DNA from: Loxodes magnus
Taxonomy: Eukaryota > Ciliophora > Karyorelictea > Loxodida > Loxodidae
Reading direction: 5' to 3'
Length of the DNA stretch: 64,000 nucleotides
NCBI GenBank assembly: GCA_946699065.1
Contig: CAMPDV010000006.1
Coordinates: 1 to 64,000, forward strand
Part shown: positions 52,601 through 64,000 of the stretch, one piece after another
How the letters are laid out: each line of letters opens with the position of its first letter
Position numbering within the stretch: position 1 is the first letter of the stretch
Position numbers and translations under genes: made by a program
Notes under the pieces: model-generated
What the model saw: the letters and a program-made list of their open reading frames with translations, nothing else
Told to the model about the DNA's origin: nothing
Databases searched by the model: none

Positions 52601-55600
52601 CAAGATCATACCTAATTAGTGTGACCACTCATGGTCTTACAGGTACCTGTCTTGACGTCCCATAGTCTCACCGTCTAATCATAACTTCCCGATACGATGA
52701 ACTCTGAATTACTGGATATAGCCACAGATCATACCTAATTAGTGTGACCACTCATGGTCTTACAGGTACCTGTCTTGACGTCCCATAGTCTCACCGTCTA
52801 ATCATAACTTCCCGATACGATGAACTCTGAATTACTGGATATAGCCACAGCACATACCTAATTAGTGTGACCACTCATGGTCTTACAGGTACCTGTCTTG
52901 ACGTCCCATAGTCTCACCGTATTATCTCTACTTCCCGATACGATGAACTCTGAATTACTGGATATAGCCACAGCACATACATAATGTGTGTGACCACTCA
53001 TGGTCTTACAGGTACCTGTCTTGACGTCCCATAGTCTCACCGTCTAATCTACACTTCCCGATATGATGAACTCTGAATTACTGGATATTGCCGCAGCATA
53101 TACATAATGTGTGTGACCACTCATGGTCTTACAGGTACCTGTCTTGACGTCCCATAGTCTCACCGTATTATCTCTACTTCCCGATACGATGAACTCTGAA
53201 TTACTGGATATAGCCACAGATCATACCTAATTAGTGTGACCACTCATGGTCTTACAGGTACCTGTCTTGACGTCCCATAGTCTCACCGTCTAATCATAAC
53301 TTCCCGATACGATGAACTCTGAATTACTGGATATAGCCACAGCATATACCTAATTAGTTGACCACTCATGGTCTTACAGGTACCTGTCTTGACGTCCCAT
53401 AGTCTCACCGTCTAATCATAACTTCCCGATACGATGAACTCTGAATTACTGGATATAGCCACAGATCATACATAATGTGTGTGACCACTCATGGTCTTAC
53501 AGGTACCTGTCTTGACGTCCCATAGTCTCACCGTATTATCTCTACTTCCCGATACGATGAACTCTGAATTACTGGATATAGCCAAGATCATACCTAATTA
53601 GTGTGACCACTCATGGTCTTACAGGTACCTGTCTTGACGTCCCATAGTCTCACCGTATTATCTCTACTTCCCGATACGATGAACTCTGAATTACTGGATA
53701 TAGCCACAGATCATACCTAATTAGTGTGACCACTCATGGTCTTACAGGTACCTGTCTTGACGTCCCATAGTCTCACCGTATTATCTCTACTTCCCGATAC
53801 GATGAACTCTGAATTACTGGATATAGCCAAGATCATACCTAATTAGTGTGACCACTCATGGTCTTACAGGTACCTGTCTTGACGTCCCATAGTCTCACCG
53901 TCTAATCTACACTTCCCGATATGATGAACTCTGAATTACTGGATATAGCCACAGCATATACATAATGTGTGTGATCACTCATGGTCTTACAGGTACCTGT
54001 CTTGACGTCCCATAGTCTCACCGTCTAATCATAACTTCCCGATACGATGAACTCTGAATTACTGGATATAGCCACAGATCATACCTAATTAGTGTGACCA
54101 CTCATGGTCTTACAGGTACCTGTCTTGACGTCCCATAGTCTCACCGTCTAATCATAACTTCCCGATACGATGAACTCTGAATTACTGGATATAGCCACAG
54201 CATATACATAATGTGTGTGATCACTCATGGTCTTACAGGTACCTGTCTTGACGTCCCATAGTCTCACCGTCTAATCATAACTTCCCGATACGATGAACTC
54301 TGAATTACTGGATATAGCCACAGATCATACCTAATTAGTGTGACCACTCATGGTCTTACAGGTACCTGTCTTGACGTCCCATAGTCTCACCGTCTAATCA
54401 TAACTTCCCGATATGATGAACTCTGAATTACTGGATATAGCCACAGCATATACATAATGTGTGTGATCACTCATGGTCTTACAGGTACCTGTCTTGACGT
54501 CCCATAGTCTCACCGTATTATCTCTACTTCCCGATACGATGAACTCTGAATTACTGGATATAGCCAAGATCATACCTAATTAGTGTGACCACTCATGGTC
54601 TTACAGGTACCTGTCTTGACGTCCCATAGTCTCACCGTCTAATCATAACTTCCCGATACGATGAACTCTGAATTACTGGATATAGCCACAGATCATACCT
54701 AATTAGTGTGACCACTCATGGTCTTACAGGTACCTGTCTTGACGTCCCATAGTCTCACCATCTAATCATAACTTCCCGATACGATGAACTCTGAATTACT
54801 GGATATAGCCACAGCATATACATAATGTGTGTGACCACTCATGGTCTTACAGGTACCTGTCTTGACGTCCCATAGTCTCACCGTCTAATCTACACTTCCC
54901 GATATGATGAACTCTGAATTACTGGATATAGCCGCAGATCATACCTAATTAGTGTGACCACTCATGGTCTTACAGGTACCTGTCTTGACGTCCCATAGTC
55001 TCACCGTATTATCTCTACTTCCCGATACGATGAACTCTGAATTACTGGATATAGCCACAGATCATACCTAATTAGTGTGACCACTCATGGTCTTACAGGT
55101 ACCTGTCTTGACGTCCCATAGTCTCACCGTCTAATCATAACTTCCCGATACGATGAACTCTGAATTACTGGATATAGCCACAGATCATACCTAATTAGTG
55201 TGACCACTCATGGTCTTACAGGTACCTGTCTTGACGTCCCATAGTCTCACCGTATTATCTCTACTTCCCGATACGATGAACTCTGAATTACTGGATATAG
55301 CCAAGATCATACCTAATTAGTGTGACCACTCATGGTCTTACAGGTACCTGTCTTGACGTCCCATAGTCTCACCGTCTAATCATAACTTCCCGATACGATG
55401 AACTCTGAATTACTGGATATAGCCACAGCACATACCTAATTAGTGTGACCACTCATGGTCTTACAGGTACCTGTCTTGACGTCCCATAGTCTCACCGTAT
55501 TATCTCTACTTCCCGATACGATGAACTCTGAATTACTGGATATAGCCACAGCATATACATAATGTGTGTGATCACTCATGGTCTTACAGGTACCTGTCTT

Positions 55601-58600
55601 GACGTCCCATAGTCTCACCGTATTATCTCTACTTCCCGATACGATGAACTCTGAATTACTGGATATAGCCACAGATCATACCTAATTAGTGTGACCACTC
55701 ATGGTCTTACAGGTACCTGTCTTGACGTCCCATAGTCTCACCGTCTAATCTACACTTCCCGATATGATGAACTCTGAATTACTGGATATAGCCACAGATC
55801 ATACCTAATTAGTGTGACCACTCATGGTCTTACAGGTACCTGTCTTGACGTCCCATAGTCTCACCGTCTAATCATAACTTCCCGATACGATGAACTCTGA
55901 ATTACTGGATATAGCCACAGCACATACATAATGTGTGTGACCACTCATGGTCTTACAGGTACCTGTCTTGACGTCCCATAGTCTCACCGTCTAATCTACA
56001 CTTCCCGATACGATGAACTCTGAATTACTGGATATAGCCACTGCATATACATAATGTGTGTGACCACTCATGGTCTTACAGGTATCTGTCTTGACGTCCC
56101 ATAGTCTCACCGTCTAATCATAACTTCCCGATACGATGAACTCTGAATTACTGGATATAGCCACAGCACATACATAATGTGTGTGACCACTCATGGTCTT
56201 ACAGGTACCTGTCTTGACGTCCCATAGTCTCACCGTATTATCTCTACTTCCCGATACGATGAACTCTGAATTACTGGATATAGCCAAGATCATACCTAAT
56301 TAGTGTGACCACTCATGGTCTTACAGGTACCTGTCTTGACGTCCCATAGTCTCACCGTCTAATCATAACTTCCCGATACGATGAACTCTGAATTACTGGA
56401 TATAGCCACAGCACATACATAATGTGTGTGACCACTCATGGTCTTACAGGTACCTGTCTTGACGTCCCATAGTCTCACCGTATTATCTCTACTTCCCGAT
56501 ACGATGAACTCTGAATTACTGGATATAGCCAAGATCATACCTAATTAGTGTGACCACTCATGGTCTTACAGGTACCTGTCTTGACGTCCCATAGTCTCAC
56601 CGTATTATCTCTACTTCCCGATACGATGAACTCTGAATTACTGGATATAGCCACAGATCATACCTAATTAGTGTGACCACTCATGGTCTTACAGGTACCT
56701 GTCTTGACGTCCCATAGTCTCACCGTATTATCTCTACTTCCCGATACGATGAACTCTGAATTACTGGATATAGCCACAGATCATACCTAATTAGTGTGAC
56801 CACTCATGGTCTTACAGGTACCTGTCTTGACGTCCCATAGTCTCACCGTCTAATCTACACTTCCCGATATGATGAACTCTGAATTACTGGATATAGCCAC
56901 AGCATATACATAATGTGTGTGATCACTCATGGTCTTACAGGTACCTGTCTTGACGTCCCATAGTCTCACCGTCTAATCATAACTTCCCGATACGATGAAC
57001 TCTGAATTACTGGATATAGCCACAGATCATACCTAATTAGTGTGACCACTCATGGTCTTACAGGTACCTGTCTTGACGTCCCATAGTCTCACCGTCTAAT
57101 CTACACTTCCCGATACGATGAACTCTGAATTACTGGATATAGCCACAGCATATACATAATGTGTGTGATCACTCATGGTCTTACAGATACCTGTCTTGAC
57201 GTCCCATAGTCTCACCGTATTATCTCTACTTCCCGATACGATGAACTCTGAATTACTGGATATAGCCACAGATCATACCTAATTAGTGTGACCACTCATG
57301 GTCTTACAGGTACCTGTCTTGACGTCCCATAGTCTCACCGTCTAATCATAACTTCCCGATACGATGAACTCTGAATTACTGGATATAGCCACAGATCATA
57401 CCTAATTAGTGTGACCACTCATGGTCTTACAGGTACCTGTCTTGACGTCCCATAGTCTCACCGTATTATCTCTACTTCCCGATACGATGAACTCTGAATT
57501 ACTGGATATAGCCACAGATCATACCTAATTAGTGTGACCACTCATGGTCTTACAGGTACCTGTCTTGACGTCCCATAGTCTCACCGTCTAATCTACACTT
57601 CCCGATACGATGAACTCTGAATTACTGGATATAGCCACAGATCATACCTAATTAGTGTGACCACTCATGGTCTTACAGGTACCTGTCTTGACGTCCCATA
57701 GTCTCACCGTCTAATCTAACCTCCCGATACGATGAACTCTGAATTACTGGATATAGCCACAGATCATACCTAATTAGTGTGACCACTCATGGTCTTACAG
57801 GTACCTGTCTTGACGTCCCATAGTCTCACCGTCTAATCATAACTTCCCGATACGATGAACTCTGAATTACTGGATATAGCCACAGATCATACCTAATTAG
57901 TGTGACCACTCATGGTCTTACAGGTACCTGTCTTGACGTCCCATAGTCTCACCGTATTATCTCTACTTCCCGATACGATGAACTCTGAATTACTGGATAT
58001 AGCCACAGATCATACCTAATTAGTGTGACCACTCATGGTCTTACAGGTACCTGTCTTGACGTCCCATAGTCTCACCGTCTAATCATAACTTCCCGATACG
58101 ATGAACTCTGAATTACTGGATATAGCCACAGATCATACCTAATTAGTGTGACCACTCATGGTCTTACAGGTACCTGTCTTGACGTCCCATAGTCTCACCG
58201 TCTAATCATAACTTCCCGATACGATGAACTCTGAATTACTGGATATAGCCACAGATCATACATAATGTGTGTGACCACTCATGGTCTTACAGGTACCTGT
58301 CTTGACGTCCCATAGTCTCACCGTATTATCTCTACTTCCCGATACGATGAACTCTGAATTACTGGATATAGCCACAGATCATACCTAATTAGTGTGACCA
58401 CTCATGGTCTTACAGGTACCTGTCTTGACGTCCCATAGTCTCACCGTCTAATCATAACTTCCCGATACGATGAACTCTGAATTACTGGATATAGCCACAG
58501 CACATACCTAATTAGTGTGACCACTCATGGTCTTACAGGTACCTGTCTTGACGTCCCATAGTCTCACCGTCTAATCATAACTTCCCGATACGATGAACTC

Positions 58601-61600
58601 TGAATTACTGGATATAGCCACAGCACATACATAATGTGTGTGACCACTCATGGTCTTACAGGTACCTGTCTTGACGTCCCATAGTCTCACCGTCTAATCT
58701 ACACTTCCCGATATGATGAACTCTGAATTACTGGATATAGCCGCAGCATATACATAATGTGTGTGACCACTCATGGTCTTACAGGTACCTGTCTTGACGT
58801 CCCATAGTCTCACCGTCTAATCATAACTTCCCGATACGATGAACTCTGAATTACTGGATATAGCCACAGATCATACCTAATTAGTGTGACCACTCATGGT
58901 CTTACAGGTACCTGTCTTGACGTCCCATAGTCTCACCGTCTAATCTACACTTCCCGATATGATGAACTCTGAATTACTGGATATAGCCACAGATCATACA
59001 TAATGTGTGTGACCACTCATGGTCTTACAGGTACCTGTCTTGACGTCCCATAGTCTCACCGTCTAATCATAACCTCCCGATACGATGAACTCTGAATTAC
59101 TGGATATAGCCACAGATCATACATAATGTGTGTGACCACTCATGGTCTTACAGGTACCTGTCTTGACGTCCCATAGTCTCACCGTATTATCTCTACTTCC
59201 CGATACGATGAACTCTGAATTACTGGATATAGCCACAGATCATACCTAATTAGTGTGACCACTCATGGTCTTACAGGTACCTGTCTTGACGTCCCATAGT
59301 CTCACCGTCTAATCATAACTTCCCGATACGATGAACTCTGAATTACTGGATATAGCCACAGATCATACCTAATTAGTGTGACCACTCATGGTCTTACAGG
59401 TACCTGTCTTGACGTCCCATAGTCTCACCGTCTAATCATAACTTCCCGATACGATGAACTCTGAATTACTGGATATAGCCACAGCATATACCTAATTAGT
59501 TGACCACTCATGGTCTTACAGGTACCTGTCTTGACGTCCCATAGTCTCACCGTCTAATCATAACTTCCCGATACGATGAACTCTGAATTACTGGATATAG
59601 CCACAGATCATACCTAATTAGTGTGACCACTCATGGTCTTACAGGTACCTGTCTTGACGTCCCATAGTCTCACCGTCTAATCTAACCTCCCGATACGATG
59701 AACTCTGAATTACTGGATATAGCCAAGATCATACCTAATTAGTGTGACCACTCATGGTCTTACAGGTACCTGTCTTGACGTCCCATAGTCTCACCGTCTA
59801 ATCATAACTTCCCGATACGATGAACTCTGAATTACTGGATATAGCCACAGCACATACCTAATTAGTGTGACCACTCATGGTCTTACAGGTACCTGTCTTG
59901 ACGTCCCATAGTCTCACCGTATTATCTCTACTTCCCGATACGATGAACTCTGAATTACTGGATATAGCCGCAGCATATACATAATGTGTGTGACCACTCA
60001 TGGTCTTACAGGTACCTGTCTTGACGTCCCATAGTCTCACCGTCTAATCTAACCTCCCGATACGATGAACTCTGAATTACTGGATATAGCCAAGATCATA
60101 CCTAATTAGTGTGACCACTCATGGTCTTACAGGTACCTGTCTTGACGTCCCATAGTCTCACCGTCTAATCATAACTTCCCGATACGATGAACTCTGAATT
60201 ACTGGATATAGCCACAGATCATACCTAATTAGTGTGACCACTCATGGTCTTACAGGTACCTGTCTTGACGTCCCATAGTCTCACCGTCTAATCATAACTT
60301 CCCGATACGATGAACTCTGAATTACTGGATATAGCCACAGATCATACCTAATTAGTGTGACCACTCATGGTCTTACAGGTACCTGTCTTGACGTCCCATA
60401 GTCTCACCGTCTAATCATAACTTCCCGATACGATGAACTCTGAATTACTGGATATAGCCACAGCACATACCTAATTAGTGTGACCACTCATGGTCTTACA
60501 GGTACCTGTCTTGACGTCCCATAGTCTCACCGTATTATCTCTACTTCCCGATACGATGAACTCTGAATTACTGGATATAGCCGCAGCATATACATAATGT
60601 GTGTGACCACTCATGGTCTTACAGGTACCTGTCTTGACGTCCCATAGTCTCACCGTCTAATCTAACCTCCCGATACGATGAACTCTGAATTACTGGATAT
60701 AGCCAAGATCATACCTAATTAGTGTGACCACTCATGGTCTTACAGGTACCTGTCTTGACGTCCCATAGTCTCACCGTCTAATCATAACTTCCCGATACGA
60801 TGAACTCTGAATTACTGGATATAGCCACAGATCATACCTAATTAGTGTGACCACTCATGGTCTTACAGGTACCTGTCTTGACGTCCCATAGTCTCACCGT
60901 CTAATCATAACTTCCCGATACGATGAACTCTGAATTACTGGATATAGCCACAGATCATACCTAATTAGTGTGACCACTCATGGTCTTACAGGTACCTGTC
61001 TTGACGTCCCATAGTCTCACCGTCTAATCTAACCTCCCGATACGATGAACTCTGAATTACTGGATATAGCCAAGATCATACCTAATTAGTGTGACCACTC
61101 ATGGTCTTACAGGTACCTGTCTTGACGTCCCATAGTCTCACCGTCTAATCATAACTTCCCGATACGATGAACTCTGAATTACTGGATATAGCCACAGATC
61201 ATACCTAATTAGTGTGACCACTCATGGTCTTACAGGTACCTGTCTTGACGTCCCATAGTCTCACCGTCTAATCATAACTTCCCGATACGATGAACTCTGA
61301 ATTACTGGATATAGCCACAGCACATACCTAATTAGTGTGACCACTCATGGTCTTACAGGTACCTGTCTTGACGTCCCATAGTCTCACCGTATTATCTCTA
61401 CTTCCCGATACGATGAACTCTGAATTACTGGATATAGCCGCAGCATATACATAATGTGTGTGACCACTCATGGTCTTACAGGTACCTGTCTTGACGTCCC
61501 ATAGTCTCACCGTCTAATCTAACCTCCCGATACGATGAACTCTGAATTACTGGATATAGCCAAGATCATACCTAATTAGTGTGACCACTCATGGTCTTAC

Positions 61601-64000
61601 AGGTACCTGTCTTGACGTCCCATAGTCTCACCGTATTATCTCTACTTCCCGATACGATGAACTCTGAATTACTGGATATAGCCACAGATCATACCTAATT
61701 AGTGTGACCACTCATGGTCTTACAGGTACCTGTCTTGACGTCCCATAGTCTCACCGTCTAATCATAACTTCCCGATACGATGAACTCTGAATTACTGGAT
61801 ATAGCCACAGATCATACCTAATTAGTGTGACCACTCATGGTCTTACAGGTACCTGTCTTGACGTCCCATAGTCTCACCGTCTAATCATAACTTCCCGATA
61901 CGATGAACTCTGAATTACTGGATATAGCCACAGCATATACCTAATTAGTTGACCACTCATGGTCTTACAGGTACCTGTCTTGACGTCCCATAGTCTCACC
62001 GTCTAATCATAACTTCCCGATACGATGAACTCTGAATTACTGGATATAGCCACAGATCATACCTAATTAGTGTGACCACTCATGGTCTTACAGGTACCTG
62101 TCTTGACGTCCCATAGTCTCACCGTCTAATCTAACCTCCCGATACGATGAACTCTGAATTACTGGATATAGCCAAGATCATACCTAATTAGTGTGACCAC
62201 TCATGGTCTTACAGGTACCTGTCTTGACGTCCCATAGTCTCACCGTCTAATCATAACTTCCCGATACGATGAACTCTGAATTACTGGATATAGCCACAGC
62301 ACATACCTAATTAGTGTGACCACTCATGGTCTTACAGGTACCTGTCTTGACGTCCCATAGTCTCACCGTCTAATCATAACTTCCCGATACGATGAACTCT
62401 GAATTACTGGATATAGCCACAGATCATACCTAATTAGTGTGACCACTCATGGTCTTACAGGTACCTGTCTTGACGTCCCATAGTCTCACCGTCTAATCAT
62501 AACTTCCCGATACGATGAACTCTGAATTACTGGATATAGCCACAGCACATACCTAATTAGTGTGACCACTCATGGTCTTACAGGTACCTGTCTTGACGTC
62601 CCATAGTCTCACCGTATTATCTCTACTTCCCGATACGATGAACTCTGAATTACTGGATATAGCCGCAGCATATACATAATGTGTGTGACCACTCATGGTC
62701 TTACAGGTACCTGTCTTGACGTCCCATAGTCTCACCGTCTAATCTAACCTCCCGATACGATGAACTCTGAATTACTGGATATAGCCAAGATCATACCTAA
62801 TTAGTGTGACCACTCATGGTCTTACAGGTACCTGTCTTGACGTCCCATAGTCTCACCGTCTAATCATAACTTCCCGATACGATGAACTCTGAATTACTGG
62901 ATATAGCCACAGATCATACCTAATTAGTGTGACCACTCATGGTCTTACAGGTACCTGTCTTGACGTCCCATAGTCTCACCGTCTAATCATAACTTCCCGA
63001 TACGATGAACTCTGAATTACTGGATATAGCCACAGATCATACCTAATTAGTGTGACCACTCATGGTCTTACAGGTACCTGTCTTGACGTCCCATAGTCTC
63101 ACCGTCTAATCTAACCTCCCGATACGATGAACTCTGAATTACTGGATATAGCCAAGATCATACCTAATTAGTGTGACCACTCATGGTCTTACAGGTACCT
63201 GTCTTGACGTCCCATAGTCTCACCGTATTATCTCTACTTCCCGATACGATGAACTCTGAATTACTGGATATAGCCACAGATCATACCTAATTAGTGTGAC
63301 CACTCATGGTCTTACAGGTACCTGTCTTGACGTCCCATAGTCTCACCGTCTAATCATAACTTCCCGATACGATGAACTCTGAATTACTGGATATAGCCAC
63401 AGATCATACCTAATTAGTGTGACCACTCATGGTCTTACAGGTACCTGTCTTGACGTCCCATAGTCTCACCGTCTAATCTACACTTCCCGATATGATGAAC
63501 TCTGAATTACTGGATATAGCCACAGATCATACATAATGTGTGTGACCACTCATGGTCTTACAGGTACCTGTCTTGACGTCCCATAGTCTCACCGTCTAAT
63601 CATAACCTCCCGATACGATGAACTCTGAATTACTGGATATAGCCACAGATCATACATAATGTGTGTGACCACTCATGGTCTTACAGGTACCTGTCTTGAC
63701 GTCCCATAGTCTCACCGTATTATCTCTACTTCCCGATACGATGAACTCTGAATTACTGGATATAGCCACAGATCATACCTAATTAGTGTGACCACTCATG
63801 GTCTTACAGGTACCTGTCTTGACGTCCCATAGTCTCACCGTCTAATCATAACTTCCCGATACGATGAACTCTGAATTACTGGATATAGCCACAGATCATA
63901 CCTAATTAGTGTGACCACTCATGGTCTTACAGGTACCTGTCTTGACGTCCCATAGTCTCACCGTCTAATCATAACTTCCCGATACGATGAACTCTGAATT
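37631..64000 (-). repeat. Giant tandem array of WD40 blade units (123 bp, about 214 copies)
   Basis: Each unit encodes one 41-residue WD40 blade on the minus strand (VRLWDVKTGTCKTMSGHT, then AISSNSEFIVSGS), nearly identical to blades 2-5 of the gene at 24,106-26,695. The left edge fades in one degenerate unit (gagacaactaatgg) without the diverged last blades, intron or stop of the real gene; the right end is beyond the window. Variation is mostly at three short sites: GHT(NQ/HY)V, V(WS/CA/YA)V and S(YDQ/VDQ/RDN)T. Many units carry one-base deletions of a few recurring types: gaacttgaa at 37,832; agttgacc at 40,581; taacctcccg at 42,733; gccaagatc at 42,771. The array therefore cannot be one reading frame. 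Open runs persist for up to about 22 units (37,840-40,575). It is best called a coding-derived satellite. Confidence 0.93.

Noticed and set aside
37802-62735. Many separate 60-120-codon minus-strand WD40 ORFs
   Set aside because: They are slices of the array between TAG, TAA or TGA codons that are sense in this genome; there are no independent starts or ends.
37631-64000. One giant WD40 gene of about 8,800 residues
   Set aside because: One-base deletions shift the frame many times, and the left end lacks the diverged last blades, intron and stop of the true gene.

Overview
This window looks like nuclear DNA of a ciliate that reads all three standard stop codons as sense. In the intact WD40-repeat gene, in two retroelement ORF1 frames and in three LINE ORF2 remnants, TAA and TAG fall where glutamine fits and TGA falls where tryptophan is expected (for example the V-W-S step of WD40 blades and the N-W-R-P-I motif of a reverse transcriptase). 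The frames I could follow to an end all stop at TGA. That pattern fits the karyorelict code (Loxodes type) better than the Condylostoma code, but the syndinean Amoebophrya also reassigns all three codons, so the organism is inferred, not proven. Standard-code ORF calling misses nearly every real gene here; I re-read the region by hand with TAR=Gln and TGA=Trp.

Layout. (1) 1-21,668: two related T-rich satellites, a 107-bp family (1-9,830) and a shorter 81-bp derivative (9,831-21,668). (2) 21,669-24,105: AT-rich spacer with a duplicated module, a 42-bp minisatellite and a degenerate ~55-bp repeat. (3) 24,106-26,695, minus strand: one intact two-exon gene coding for about 851 residues, with a RING-type zinc finger, Gln-rich coiled coil, pentapeptide repeats and a seven-bladed WD40 propeller; a 34-nt intron lies near its 3' end. 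(4) 27,075-37,190: a graveyard of non-LTR retroelements. It holds three different decayed LINE ORF2 copies on the minus strand and two compact plus-strand retroposons that carry only an ORF1 protein (coiled coil plus CCHC knuckle). Each retroposon is flanked by a perfect 15- or 17-bp target-site duplication. There are also copies of an unnamed element with a conserved 3' hairpin. (5) 37,631-64,000 and beyond: about 214 tandem copies of a single 123-bp WD40 blade, in the same orientation as the gene and nearly identical to its inner blades.

Two points stand out. First, the ORF1-only retroposons: one sits inside a LINE ORF2 whose reading frame is restored when the insert and one duplication copy are removed. 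This suggests a non-autonomous family that spreads an RNA-binding protein gene alone. Second, the WD40 blade array differs among units mostly at three short sites on the blade, the same sites that differ between blades of the intact gene. Frameshifts propagate through the array, so it cannot be one giant gene, but it could be a reservoir of blade variants for a recombining WD40 gene family; that role is a hypothesis.
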